Assembly: GCF_030325625.1 (NCBI RefSeq)
Contig: NZ_JACAIS010000001.1
Coordinates: forward strand, 372,001 to 436,000
Direction of reading: 5' to 3'
Length of the DNA: 64,000 bases
From: Sphingobacterium sp. N143
GTDB lineage: Bacteria > Bacteroidota > Bacteroidia > Sphingobacteriales > Sphingobacteriaceae
In this document: piece by piece, positions 47,149 to 55,984 of the stretch
How the letters are laid out: each line of letters starts with the position of its first letter
How positions within the stretch are numbered: the stretch's first letter is position 1
Notes under the pieces: model-generated
The model's input: only the letters and a program-made list of their open reading frames with translations
Databases searched by the model: none
What the model was told of the DNA's origin: nothing
Made by a program: the position numbers and the translations under genes

Positions 47149-48291
47149 ATGCCAACTACAGAAATCCCTGCCTCGGTCTATGCCGATACCAAACCTCATT
47201 ATAAAGTGCTTGACGGCCTCCGTGGTGTCGCCGCAATTACCGTAGTCTGTTTTCATATCTTTGAAGCTTTTGCCACTAGTCATCTGGATCAACGGATCAA
47301 TCATGGATATCTGGCTGTTGACTTTTTCTTTATGCTTTCCGGATTTGTTGTTGGTTATGCCTATGACGACCGATGGGGAACAATGACAACCAAGAATTTC
47401 ATTAAACGTCGTATGATACGCTTGCATCCCATGGTGTTTTTAGGAGCAATTATTGGAGCGGTCATGTTCTATTTCCAAGGTTGTTCCGTATGGGATGTAT
47501 CTAAAGTAACGGTTACATCCTTAGCGCTTGCGACACTATTAAATGCGCTGTTGATTCCGGCTATTCCTGGACAGGAGGTTAGGGGGGTAGGTGAAATGTT
47601 TCCCTTAAATGGCCCCAGTTGGTCCTTATTTTTTGAGTATATAGGTACTCTTCTCTACGCGCTGATTATCCGGCGGTTCTCCAACAAAGTGCTGATCGGT
47701 TTTGTCATTGCAGCCGGGCTAGGATTGGCAACATTTGCTATCTTTGGTCCATATGGTGATATCTGCGCAGGATTTTCATTTACAGGAATTGAGTTTACGG
47801 CCGGATCCTTACGATTTTTATTTTCGTTTTCAGCCGGACTATTACTTTCCAGGATATTTAAACCTATCGCTACTAAAAATACATTTTGGATATGTGGCCT
47901 TATTTTAGTTTCACTGTTGGCTATCCCACGCATTGGTGGAACAGAAAATATGTGGATGAATGGATTGTACGATACCTTATGTTGCCTGATCGCCTTTCCA
48001 CTCCTTGTGATATTTGGGGCCTCAGGAAAAAGTAACAGCATCTTTACGACAAGGTTATGTAAGTTCCTCGGGGATATCTCTTATCCTTTATATATGGTGC
48101 ATTATCCTTTTATTTATCTATATTATGCCTGGGTAAAAAATGAAAACCTGAGTTTTGAAGAATCATTACCAGGCGCTTCAGCAGTTGTCATTGGAAGTAT
48201 CATTCTCGCCTATCTTTGTCTAAGAATATATGATATTCCAGTCCGGAAATATTTGACACAACGCTTTTTAACATCCAATAGCAAGAAGTAA
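47149..48291 (+). CDS. Acyltransferase family 3 (OafA/YrhL-like) membrane protein
   Basis: This 380-residue membrane acyltransferase has about ten helices. The family landmarks are YKVLDGLRGVAAITVVCFHIFEAF, with the catalytic His of helix 1, then AVDFFFMLSGFVVGYAY and RMIRLHPMVFLG. GDISYPLYMVHYPFIYLYY lies near the end. These enzymes acetylate or succinylate sugars of surface glycans or antibiotics. The open frame extends 27 codons upstream to 47068, but the ATG at 47149 fits the family. Single gene. Confidence 0.92.
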   Translation: MPTTEIPASVYADTKPHYKVLDGLRGVAAITVVCFHIFEAFATSHLDQRINHGYLAVDFFFMLSGFVVGYAYDDRWGTMTTKNFIKRRMIRLHPMVFLGAIIGAVMFYFQGCSVWDVSKVTVTSLALATLLNALLIPAIPGQEVRGVGEMFPLNGPSWSLFFEYIGTLLYALIIRRFSNKVLIGFVIAAGLGLATFAIFGPYGDICAGFSFTGIEFTAGSLRFLFSFSAGLLLSRIFKPIATKNTFWICGLILVSLLAIPRIGGTENMWMNGLYDTLCCLIAFPLLVIFGASGKSNSIFTTRLCKFLGDISYPLYMVHYPFIYLYYAWVKNENLSFEESLPGASAVVIGSIILAYLCLRIYDIPVRKYLTQRFLTSNSKK

Positions 48292-48456
48292 ATTGATTGT
48301 TGTGGATCATACCCTTAGCAAATGATCTTTCCTGTATAAGTTGGGATGTTAATTTAATTGCTGCGTGTTGAATTGGTTCTTTTTAAAATTGTCATTACTG
48401 GAAGGAACCTTTCGGAGGCTTAAAAATCAGGCATAGCTGATGAATGGTTTCAAACA

Positions 48457-48496
48457 GCTTGTTTCTCCGAATATACTATTATCCGGAGAAACAAGC
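48457..48496. terminator. Terminator between acyltransferase and SDR genes
   Basis: A perfect 13-bp stem (48457-48469 with 48484-48496) has a 14-nt loop. It sits 6 nt past the SDR stop on the minus strand and 165 nt past the acyltransferase. Confidence 0.7.
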
Positions 48497-48501
48497 GGCT
48501 A

Positions 48502-49557
48502 TCAGGGGATGATTTGTTTTGCCCGCATTTCATCAAACAATTGAAAAAACATCTGTTCGGTGTCAATGTATTCATGAAAACCAAGCCTTCGTGCTTTGGT
48601 GCCGTCGGCAAAGAAATCATAATCCCAAGAGAACACAAAATCGCCAAAAGCCCATGAAGAAACTTCCTGATAATGATGGGCTAAGCCTTGACGTTGTTTG
48701 ATATCTTCCCATAGTTTTTCTTTGTCAGCCATCATTGTCTGCAACGTTAAGGGTTGGGGCAGACCTGCTTCCATTCCGAAATAAGAGGCAATTTTTGGCC
48801 AGAGGTCTTTCCAGCGAAATAAATCACCATTGTTGATGTTGAATGCTTGATTAGCACATTGCGGATTTGTTGCTGCCCAAACAGTGGCTTTGGCTAATAG
48901 TGATGCATCGGTCATTTCAAGTAAAGCATCATAAGCCCCGAGTTTCCCCGGGAAACGAAGGGGAAGCCCCAATTCCTTGGATATCGTCGCATATACAGCG
49001 ATCAATAAAGCCAGGTTCATGGGGTTTCCAGGAGTTGTCCCACCCACGACCGATGGTCGGATCGCAGACCAGGTCCATGTTTTACCAAGTTGTTGCTGCT
49101 GTAGATAGTGTTGTTGACTGCTGTTGAATTCTGGAGGCATAGGAGCTGCATCAGATTCTTTGGCTGGTGTTTTAAAGGGACCGAGATGAGCACCATATAC
49201 TTTATAACCCTGCATGAGACTCACATGTTGCAGTCCTTTGGCTATGGGCTCGATTGCTGTCAGCACATTGACCAGCATCGCTACATTGGGCTCAACTAAT
49301 GCCGCCCAACTGTCCCGATCCTGATAGGCAGCATAAAATATATGCGTGATCCCTGTTAATGAACTTAATTTGTCGGCACAATCAATGGGATCCAATAAAT
49401 CAACAGCAATATAGCGGATCTGATCGGTATCCATTCCGCCACGACGAGACAAACCAATGATTTCCCAATTGCCCAGGGCCTTGAGATGAGCAATGAGATG
49501 GGTACTGATGACACCATTGGCGCCAACAATTAATGCGGTATTTTTTGCGATTTCCAT
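48502..49557 (-). CDS. SDR-family oxidoreductase, PRISE-like
   Basis: This 351-residue NADPH-dependent atypical short-chain reductase has the cofactor motif ALIVGANGVISTHL, not the classical TGxxxGxG. The late SWAFGDFVFSWDYDFFADGTKARRLGF segment is shared with progesterone 5-beta-reductase/iridoid-synthase-like enzymes (PRISE), which reduce enones. The frame extends to 49605, but the ATG at 49557 fits. It is divergent from an AraC gene, with -7 boxes facing both ways in the 92-bp gap, so that regulator is a plausible controller. Confidence 0.88.
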   Translation of the reverse strand: MEIAKNTALIVGANGVISTHLIAHLKALGNWEIIGLSRRGGMDTDQIRYIAVDLLDPIDCADKLSSLTGITHIFYAAYQDRDSWAALVEPNVAMLVNVLTAIEPIAKGLQHVSLMQGYKVYGAHLGPFKTPAKESDAAPMPPEFNSSQQHYLQQQQLGKTWTWSAIRPSVVGGTTPGNPMNLALLIAVYATISKELGLPLRFPGKLGAYDALLEMTDASLLAKATVWAATNPQCANQAFNINNGDLFRWKDLWPKIASYFGMEAGLPQPLTLQTMMADKEKLWEDIKQRQGLAHHYQEVSSWAFGDFVFSWDYDFFADGTKARRLGFHEYIDTEQMFFQLFDEMRAKQIIP

Positions 49558-49584
49558 ATTGATTTTCTTATTATTTGATGATAA

Positions 49585-49592
49585 CAAAATTA
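49585..49592 (-). promoter_or_regulatory. -7 promoter box of the SDR gene
   Basis: On the minus strand TAATTTTG matches TAnnTTTG and lies 27 nt before the start. Confidence 0.4.
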
Positions 49593-49629
49593 AAGGTGGG
49601 GACATTTTTAATGATGTAAAAATCGGATA

Positions 49630-49637
49630 TAATTTTG
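49630..49637 (+). promoter_or_regulatory. -7 promoter box of the AraC gene
   Basis: TAATTTTG matches TAnnTTTG, 12 nt before the ATG, giving a very short leader. Confidence 0.4.
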
Positions 49638-49649
49638 TACATTTCTGAA

Positions 49650-50441
49650 ATGAAGCGCTATCGGCAATTTGAACCTGTTGTTATTTCCGAATTGAAAACA
49701 AAGGAATGGACACATCCCGAACATAATCATAATCATTATGAGCTTATTTTTATTGTGGATGGAGCTGGGACACATGTGATTAATGGAAATGCCGTACCCT
49801 ACAAAAATGATAGCATTTTCTTCATTGGGCCTGAAGAACATCATTATTTCGAAATTAAGGAGGAAACACATTTCATTTACCTAAAATTTACAGATACCTA
49901 TATTTATCGAAGTAGAAACGGGGCGGGTACGGAGATACAGCAATTAGAATATTTGATCAAAAGCAGGGAAACCCATCACGCGGGTTTTTCGCTGGCGGCA
50001 AAGGACAGCCCCATCGTTCGCTCCCTGTTCAATGTAATTGCATTATTAAAATCTGACCCGTTTGCCAATCAGGATTTAATATGGAATCAGCTCGTTAGTA
50101 TTGTAACCTTACTCATGCGCAATATGCCCGAATTGCAGACGCATAATAATAGGAATAGCGACCTACAGGCAATGTTCTGTTATATCCACAAAAATATATA
50201 CCACCCCGACTTGTTAAGGTCTGAAATCATGGCCCCTCATTTTAATTTAGCTACGGATTATTTGGGGGCCTATTTTAAACGTCATGTTGGCTTAACCTTG
50301 AGGATGTATATCCATCAATATAGAAGAGCGCTTATTCAGCAACGTATGACTGCTGGCAAAATGATTTTAAAGGAGATCGCAGAAGAATTTGGATTGACGG
50401 ATGTCAGTCATTTAACCAAAATTATGAAAAAGAAAATCTAA
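49650..50441 (+). CDS. AraC-family transcriptional regulator (divergent from SDR)
   Basis: This 263-residue regulator has an N-terminal AraC-type cupin (HPEHNHNHYELIFIVDGAGTHVING) and a C-terminal helix-turn-helix region ending ILKEIAEEFGLTDVSHLTKIMKKKI. The second HTH is somewhat degenerate: the usual FSRxFKKxxGxSPxxYR ends early, so the last helix is short. The ATG at 49650 is preferred over a TTG five codons upstream. It is followed after 20 nt by a GrpB-like gene and is divergent from an SDR gene. Confidence 0.87.
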   Translation: MKRYRQFEPVVISELKTKEWTHPEHNHNHYELIFIVDGAGTHVINGNAVPYKNDSIFFIGPEEHHYFEIKEETHFIYLKFTDTYIYRSRNGAGTEIQQLEYLIKSRETHHAGFSLAAKDSPIVRSLFNVIALLKSDPFANQDLIWNQLVSIVTLLMRNMPELQTHNNRNSDLQAMFCYIHKNIYHPDLLRSEIMAPHFNLATDYLGAYFKRHVGLTLRMYIHQYRRALIQQRMTAGKMILKEIAEEFGLTDVSHLTKIMKKKI

Positions 50442-50461
50442 ATATTTAAAACAATATCACG

Positions 50462-51076
50462 ATGAAATTACCCTTTCAAATTTATGATCCGGAATGGAAA
50501 AGGCAATTTGAACTAATCAAAATGGAACTGGAAAGTATGCTTGGACCTTTAAACCCACAAATTGATCATATTGGCAGTACAGCAGTGGAGGGGCTTTCGG
50601 CAAAACCTGTTATTGATATACAATTGGGATTAAAAAATGAAAGCGATCTCGATCGGTTACCCGGTTTTATGGGGGCGCCAAATATCGTTTATTATGAAAA
50701 GTATAACAAAGAATGGCCTGAACGGCGCTTTTTCATTTGGCTTAAGCAAAATGCCGAAAAAAATGGAATTCCTTCGATCATAAAAGCCAGTGAAGAAATC
50801 CCAGAAGCGATGCATGATCATGAGCTGCGCGTGGCACATATCCATGCCTTTGTAAAAGGATCAATGGACTGGACCAGACATCTTGCATTTCGGGAGTATC
50901 TAAAGGCTCATCCAAAGGTCAAGGAAGCTTACCAAGAGCTAAAAGAAGAACTCGTCAAACAAGAATGGGTTGATGGAAACGATTACAATATGGGAAAAGA
51001 TGCATTTCTAAAAAAACAGGAGCAACAGGCCCTAAAATGGTATACTGCAGGCCAACAGATTAATCACATAGGATAG
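50462..51076 (+). CDS. GrpB-family (UPF0157) protein
   Basis: This 204-residue GrpB/UPF0157 protein has a nucleotidyltransferase-like core. Landmarks are YDPEWKRQFELIKMELESML, IDHIGSTAVEGLSAKPVIDIQLG (nucleotidyltransferase-type GS and acidic residues) and HIHAFVKGSMDWTRHLAFREYLKAHP. No activity is established for most members. It lies 20 nt after the AraC gene and may be cotranscribed with it. Confidence 0.9.
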   Translation: MKLPFQIYDPEWKRQFELIKMELESMLGPLNPQIDHIGSTAVEGLSAKPVIDIQLGLKNESDLDRLPGFMGAPNIVYYEKYNKEWPERRFFIWLKQNAEKNGIPSIIKASEEIPEAMHDHELRVAHIHAFVKGSMDWTRHLAFREYLKAHPKVKEAYQELKEELVKQEWVDGNDYNMGKDAFLKKQEQQALKWYTAGQQINHIG

Positions 51077-51082
51077 CTTTAA

Positions 51083-51595
51083 GCGCATTTTATTGAAAAA
51101 ATTAGATCCCCTCCCGGAGATCCATCAGCGGGCCAATCCCAATCGGAAGAGCTCGTAGAATCCATTGCTTTTGACCGGGATTTTTCACCCTTGGTCCGCA
51201 TCAAAAAAGAAGGAAAAAGCCTGTTGTATCATTTAGATGGAAAGCTTTGGATTGACGGAATTGAACAACATGCTGCAGATATGTTTGTGGTGGTCAGAGA
51301 TGGTTATTATGGTGTACTTAAGGAAGATGGTGATCTGATAGTACCCTTTGAATATGACCATATTGATTTGGCAACCAAAAAATTGAGGTGGAAAGCAAAG
51401 GAGATATATGAGCTTTTATATCGGGGTATTCCTGAGATCAACAGTATTGCTATCCAGCTGGATGACCAACAGTTTCTGCTTGTCATCAAGATGCATAGTC
51501 GTTTGGAATTCTCTATTTTAAATTTTTGCCAGCAGCAGGAACTTGCGATGCAATTTATCCAAATAGAGGATATAGATCATGGACAGCTCGAATAA
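51083..51595 (+). pseudogene. WG-repeat-like protein fragment without a start codon
   Basis: The frame is open from 51083 to the TAA at 51593-51595 without any ATG in the first half; a TTG at 51191 is the first usable start. The middle contains YYGVLKEDGDLIVPFEYDHI, the WG-repeat pattern YGxxDxxGxxIxPxxYD, preceded by a more degenerate copy around LWIDGIEQHAADMF. The sequence ends in a beta-rich region. It looks like the 3' remainder of a longer repeat protein. A small real protein starting at TTG cannot be excluded. Confidence 0.55.
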
Positions 51596-51751
51596 AGACA
51601 TGCTGCTGATCCGATTTTTGTCAAATTATTGCAGCTTAAACAAAACATTTCTTGGCCTAAGGAGTTATTCTTAATTTGCAGGAGAAAGGATTGCTGAAGC
51701 ATCCTTTATGAGTTTGTTTACATTTAAATCGAGATCAATTTAATATCAAGT

Positions 51752-52807
51752 ATGAATACAGTATCAATTAGGGCATTCGGAACAGAATCGCCGACAACAG
51801 ATCTAAAACAGTTAGAAATTCAACGTCGTGAGGTAACGGCAAAAGATGTCGAGATCGATATTTTATATTGTGGGGTTTGCCATTCAGATTTACATACTGC
51901 CCGTAACGAGTGGGGCGGTACAGTTTATCCCAACGTTCCGGGTCATGAGATTGTTGGGCGAATTACAAAAGTAGGTGCCGACGTTACAAAATTTAAGATA
52001 GGCGATTTAGCAGGTGTAGGCTGTATGGTTGATAGCTGCCGCGAATGTGAGAGCTGTAAGGAAGGACTGGAGCAATATTGTGAAAATGGAAATATTCAAA
52101 CCTATAATAGCCATGACAAACATTTGAACGGACAAACTTTCGGGGGTTATTCCGAACGGGTGGTTGTCGATGAAGATTTCGTACTGCACATTCCAGATAA
52201 TTTAGAGCTGGCTGCCGTAGCACCCTTGTTATGTGCAGGAATCACGACCTATTCACCCTTGCGTCATTGGAATGTGGGGCCTGGTAAAAAGGTCGGGATC
52301 GTAGGAATAGGAGGCTTGGGCCATATGGGCGTAAAAATTGCCAAGGCGATGGGGGCCAAAGTTGTGGTGATCACAACATCTGCATCAAAAGTCGATGATG
52401 CCAAGCGTTTGGGGGCGGATGAGGTAATTTTGTCGACCGATCCGGAACAGATGAAGGATAACGTTGGAACATTACATTTTATTTTAGATTGTGTATCGGC
52501 CCAACATGATATAAATGCATACCTGAGCTTACTGAAACGTGATGGCAGTCTTACCCTTGTTGGCGCTCCGGAGCATCCACTTCCCGTGGCACCTTTCAGC
52601 TTGATCCCAATGCGTAAAAGTTTTGCTGGTTCCATGATTGGTGGAATTGCTGAAACACAAGAAATGTTGGATTTCTGTGGAAAACACAATATTACTTCTG
52701 ATATCGAGTTGATCCGTATCCAAGATATTAATGCGGCTTATGACAGACTGCTAAAAAGCGATGTCAAATATAGATTTGTCATTGACATGGCAAGTTTAAA
52801 AAATTAA
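51752..52807 (+). CDS. Zinc-dependent NAD(P) alcohol dehydrogenase (YahK/CAD-like)
   Basis: This 351-residue medium-chain dehydrogenase, broadly an aldehyde reductase, has catalytic zinc ligands in CGVCHSDLH (Cys43) and PGHEIVG (His65, Glu66). The structural zinc Cys cluster is at 96, 99, 102 and 110 (SCRECESCKEGLEQYC), and the cofactor loop is GIGGLGHMGVKIAKAMGA. The set is complete. It resembles cinnamyl-alcohol-dehydrogenase-like YahK, which prefers NADPH. The photolyase gene starts 85 nt downstream in the same direction. Confidence 0.93.
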   Translation: MNTVSIRAFGTESPTTDLKQLEIQRREVTAKDVEIDILYCGVCHSDLHTARNEWGGTVYPNVPGHEIVGRITKVGADVTKFKIGDLAGVGCMVDSCRECESCKEGLEQYCENGNIQTYNSHDKHLNGQTFGGYSERVVVDEDFVLHIPDNLELAAVAPLLCAGITTYSPLRHWNVGPGKKVGIVGIGGLGHMGVKIAKAMGAKVVVITTSASKVDDAKRLGADEVILSTDPEQMKDNVGTLHFILDCVSAQHDINAYLSLLKRDGSLTLVGAPEHPLPVAPFSLIPMRKSFAGSMIGGIAETQEMLDFCGKHNITSDIELIRIQDINAAYDRLLKSDVKYRFVIDMASLKN

Positions 52808-52891
52808 TATACTCCAGGATGAAAGACTGAACCAATTTAAAGAAAAAGATAATGCTTGCTGAGTTTGGTTCAGCTTTCTGATCGTTTTGGC

Positions 52892-54196
52892 ATGAGAAAA
52901 AACAAAGTCGTTTTATTTTGGTTTCGGCGGGATCTACGCCTCAATGATAATGCTGGTCTAGCGAATGCATTTGCAGCTGGATTTCCGGTGCTGCCTATTT
53001 TCATATTTGACAAAGGCATCTTAAAACAATTGGAAAACAAAGCGGATAGGCGTGTTCATTATATTCACCAAGCTTTGGAAATGATAAATAATGAGCTGAA
53101 AAGTTATGGTGCTACATTAATGACGTTTTATGGCAATCCCTTGGAGATTTATAAAGACCTGTACCAAAAATTTGATATCCAAGGGCTGTATTGCAACAGC
53201 GATTATGAACCAAAAGCTATCCAACGGGATCAGGAAATTTTTGATTTTTTTAAAGAAAAAGGAATTTTATTTAAAGCGACCAAAGATCAGGTTATTTTTG
53301 ACCAAAACGATATCTTAAAGGATGATGGTATGCCATATGTTACCTATACTCCATATGCAAAGAAATGGAAAGCTAAGTTAATGGCCGAGCCAGAACAGGG
53401 TTATTTAATAAATTATCCCATTGGGCCTTTCTTTCAGCAGGAACATACAGACATCATTTCTTTAAATGCATTGGGATTTAAAAAAACTGATCTGATATAT
53501 GAGAGTCCCAGACTGGAGAAGGATATTATTGCGGCTTATGATAAATATCGCGATTATCCGGCTATGCAAGGTACCACCAAATTGGGGGTGGCCCTCCGTT
53601 TTGGTACAATCAGTATACGAAGATGTGTTGCATTTGCATTAAGGCATAATCTGACTTGGCTTTCCGAATTGATATGGCGTGAGTTTTTTATGCAGATCCT
53701 GTATCACTATCCCCATGTGGTGAATCAGTCATTCAGACAGCAGTATGACCATATTCCATGGCGTCAGGATGAAGAAAATTTTCTGTTGTGGTGTGCCGGT
53801 AAAACTGGATACCCGATCGTGGATGCGGGAATGCGTCAGTTAAATAGCCAGGGATATATGCACAATCGGGTAAGAATGATAACAGCAAGTTTTCTCTGCA
53901 AGCACCTGCTGATTGATTGGAGATGGGGAGAGGCATACTTTGCCCAAAAGCTTAACGATTATGATCTTTCTGCCAACAACGGTAATTGGCAATGGGCGGC
54001 AGGTTGCGGATGTGATGCCGCGCCCTATTTTAGAATCTTTAACCCCATACTTCAAGCGGAGAAATTTGATAAAAAGCAAGAATATATTAAACGGTGGGTG
54101 GAGGAGTTGGGCACTCCAATGTACCCAAAGCCGATGATAGCGCATGCGTTTGCCCGTGACCGCGCTTTAAAGATATACAAGGATAGTTTAAAATAA
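52892..54196 (+). CDS. phrB: Deoxyribodipyrimidine photolyase (cryptochrome/photolyase family)
   Basis: This 434-residue enzyme repairs UV-induced cyclobutane pyrimidine dimers with blue light and FAD. It has the N-terminal antenna domain start VVLFWFRRDLRLND, and FAD-domain motifs ELIWREFFMQILYHYP, GYPIVDAGMRQLNSQGYMHNRVRM, and NNGNWQWAAGCGCDAAPYFRIFNP (in parts). Length and motifs match class I CPD photolyases. The frame is open from 52856, but the ATG at 52892 fits the family start. It may be cotranscribed with the dehydrogenase upstream. Confidence 0.93.
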   Translation: MRKNKVVLFWFRRDLRLNDNAGLANAFAAGFPVLPIFIFDKGILKQLENKADRRVHYIHQALEMINNELKSYGATLMTFYGNPLEIYKDLYQKFDIQGLYCNSDYEPKAIQRDQEIFDFFKEKGILFKATKDQVIFDQNDILKDDGMPYVTYTPYAKKWKAKLMAEPEQGYLINYPIGPFFQQEHTDIISLNALGFKKTDLIYESPRLEKDIIAAYDKYRDYPAMQGTTKLGVALRFGTISIRRCVAFALRHNLTWLSELIWREFFMQILYHYPHVVNQSFRQQYDHIPWRQDEENFLLWCAGKTGYPIVDAGMRQLNSQGYMHNRVRMITASFLCKHLLIDWRWGEAYFAQKLNDYDLSANNGNWQWAAGCGCDAAPYFRIFNPILQAEKFDKKQEYIKRWVEELGTPMYPKPMIAHAFARDRALKIYKDSLK

Positions 54197-54273
54197 TCGT
54201 TCGCTCACACGAAAGCGCATGCAATTTCCTTTTTTTATTCCATGAGCTTTCGGAATGAACCCCTTCTTCTAGG

Positions 54274-55065
54274 CTACTGATCTAAAAATGAGGCGACAAA
54301 TGCATCGAACACTGCTGGGTTTTCAGCTTGCACCCAATGTCCCGCATTGGGTATGGTTTTAAATCCGGCATTAGGGAATTGTGCTAAGATGCTAACCTGA
54401 TCTTCGGGCAGAATATATCTGGATTTTTCACCTGCTAGAAATAAGGTAGGTCCCGAAAAAACACCATCTTTGATGCCAACCGTAATGAATTCAGTATATT
54501 TTCGATGTAAAATATCCAAATTAAAGCGCCAGCCCAATTTCCTGTCATCTTTGATATAGACATTTTTTAATAAAAATTGAATGACGCCAGGGTCATCTAA
54601 ATAATCCTGAAGCTTTGTTTGTACATCCTTGCGATTGTCCATTTGTGCAATGTCAACAGCACTGAGTGCCTTAAAGATATCGTCATGATGAGGCGGATAA
54701 GCCTTCGGGGCGATATCAGCAATAATTAATTTCTCCACTTTCTCTGGATGATCAATTGCAAATTGCATGGCCACTTTTCCGCCAAGTGAATGCCCCAATA
54801 AGAAGACGCTGTCTGCTCCAATGGATGTGATATAGTCTAAAAGATCGTTGACCATAACGGCAATGGACATATCATCACTATGGAAGCTACGGCCGTGATT
54901 GCGGAGATCAAGAAGATGCACTTGTTTTGTTTCGCCAAAATTGCGTCCGAATGATCCCCAATTATCCGCCATCCCAAAAAGGCCATGTAAGACGATTAAA
55001 GGTATGCCCCTGTTTTCAGCTCCATATATCTTGCTGTGTTGTAGTTCTTTCAATGTATCCGCCAC
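54274..55065 (-). CDS. Alpha/beta-hydrolase (YbfF-like esterase)
   Basis: This 263-residue hydrolase has an oxyanion HGLFGMADNWGSFGRNF, a nucleophile elbow LLGHSLGGKVAMQFA (Ser), and a C-terminal catalytic His in NAGHWVQAENP. The catalytic Asp lies in a strand before it. The start region HSKIYGAENRGIPLIVLHG matches the YbfF-type esterase/thioesterase group. Single gene; the physiological ester is unknown. It is convergent with the photolyase. Confidence 0.9.
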   Translation of the reverse strand: MADTLKELQHSKIYGAENRGIPLIVLHGLFGMADNWGSFGRNFGETKQVHLLDLRNHGRSFHSDDMSIAVMVNDLLDYITSIGADSVFLLGHSLGGKVAMQFAIDHPEKVEKLIIADIAPKAYPPHHDDIFKALSAVDIAQMDNRKDVQTKLQDYLDDPGVIQFLLKNVYIKDDRKLGWRFNLDILHRKYTEFITVGIKDGVFSGPTLFLAGEKSRYILPEDQVSILAQFPNAGFKTIPNAGHWVQAENPAVFDAFVASFLDQ

Positions 55066-55255
55066 TTTTAAATCCTATTTGTTTAACCCTTCAAGCGGGC
55101 TTTTATATCAGCTAAGATAGCTTTTGTTGATGATTTTTTGATCTATTTTATGTAAAAGATGAAGATCTATGTGGGGTATGGAAAATAATGATAAAAGAAA
55201 GACTATAAAATTCACCCAAGAGTTCAAAAATTTTAGGTGACCGGCTTATCAAAAT

Positions 55256-55318
55256 GATAGTACATGTTGTTTTTTTGGTAGGTATTGCAGTGGTGATACA
55301 TGTTATTTTTGTACTATC
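55256..55318 (+). promoter_or_regulatory. Promoter/operator region of the cysteine hydrolase gene
   Basis: A perfect 9-bp inverted repeat, GATAGTACA (55256-55264) and TGTACTATC (55310-55318), brackets two related TACATGTT-T-rich blocks. The second contains TATTTTTG (55304-55311), a TAnnTTTG -7 box, so a protein bound to the repeat would cover the promoter. Confidence 0.45.
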
Positions 55319-55345
55319 GAAAAACTTAATATATATATATAACAG

Positions 55346-55897
55346 ATGAATAAAGCATTAATTGTTATTGATATTCAAAATGAATATTTTGAGCATGGTG
55401 GAATGGAGCTTGTCAATCCCGTCCCGGCGAGTATACAGGCAGGAAAGATAATCCAAAGATTTAGGGAAAAAGGTCTTCCTATCGTTCATATTCAACATAT
55501 TTCCGCAGACCCTATCCACCTGCCTTTCTTTATTGAGGGAACAGAATTTGCTGAAATCCATGCGAATGTAAAACCACTACCTAACGAGGTTGTCATAAGA
55601 AAACATTTTCCCAATGGCTTCAGGGAAACAGGCTTGCTCAATTATCTAAAAGAAAACAAGATTACCGAACTGGTTGTCGTAGGGATGATGACACATATGT
55701 GTATAGACGCTACAACGCGGGCCGCGGTGGATTTAGGGTATACATGTACAGTAATTGATGATGCATGTGCCACCCTTGATTTGGAAATTAATGGTAAATG
55801 CATCAAAGCAGATGACGTTCATCAGGCTTTTCTTGCCGCGCTGGCATTTTTTTATGCCAATATTCAAAGTACAGAAAAATACCTCGCAGAGAACTAA
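55346..55897 (+). CDS. Cysteine hydrolase (isochorismatase-like)
   Basis: This 183-residue hydrolase of the isochorismatase/nicotinamidase superfamily has the catalytic triad in place: Asp9 (VIDIQNEYF), Lys86 (VIRKHFPNGF) and Cys119 (GMMTHMCIDATTRAA). Other landmarks are a cis-peptide region before the Cys and ALAFFYANI in the last helix. Members hydrolyse small amides, nicotinamide or isochorismate; the motifs do not fix the substrate. It is monocistronic, convergent with an AraC gene that may or may not regulate it. Confidence 0.9.
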   Translation: MNKALIVIDIQNEYFEHGGMELVNPVPASIQAGKIIQRFREKGLPIVHIQHISADPIHLPFFIEGTEFAEIHANVKPLPNEVVIRKHFPNGFRETGLLNYLKENKITELVVVGMMTHMCIDATTRAAVDLGYTCTVIDDACATLDLEINGKCIKADDVHQAFLAALAFFYANIQSTEKYLAEN

Positions 55898-55904
55898 TCC
55901 TGTT

Positions 55905-55944
55905 GATGACTGACAGAAAAAAAAACTCTTATCTGTCAGTCATC
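55905..55944. terminator. Bidirectional terminator (hydrolase / AraC)
   Basis: GATGACTGACAGA (55905-55917) pairs perfectly with 55932-55944 around a 14-nt A-rich loop. The hairpin lies between convergent genes; the outer T-tracts are weak. Confidence 0.7.
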
Positions 55945-55984
55945 CTATTAATAGGTTGTTCGTGCTATTATCTGTGGTCTAAAC

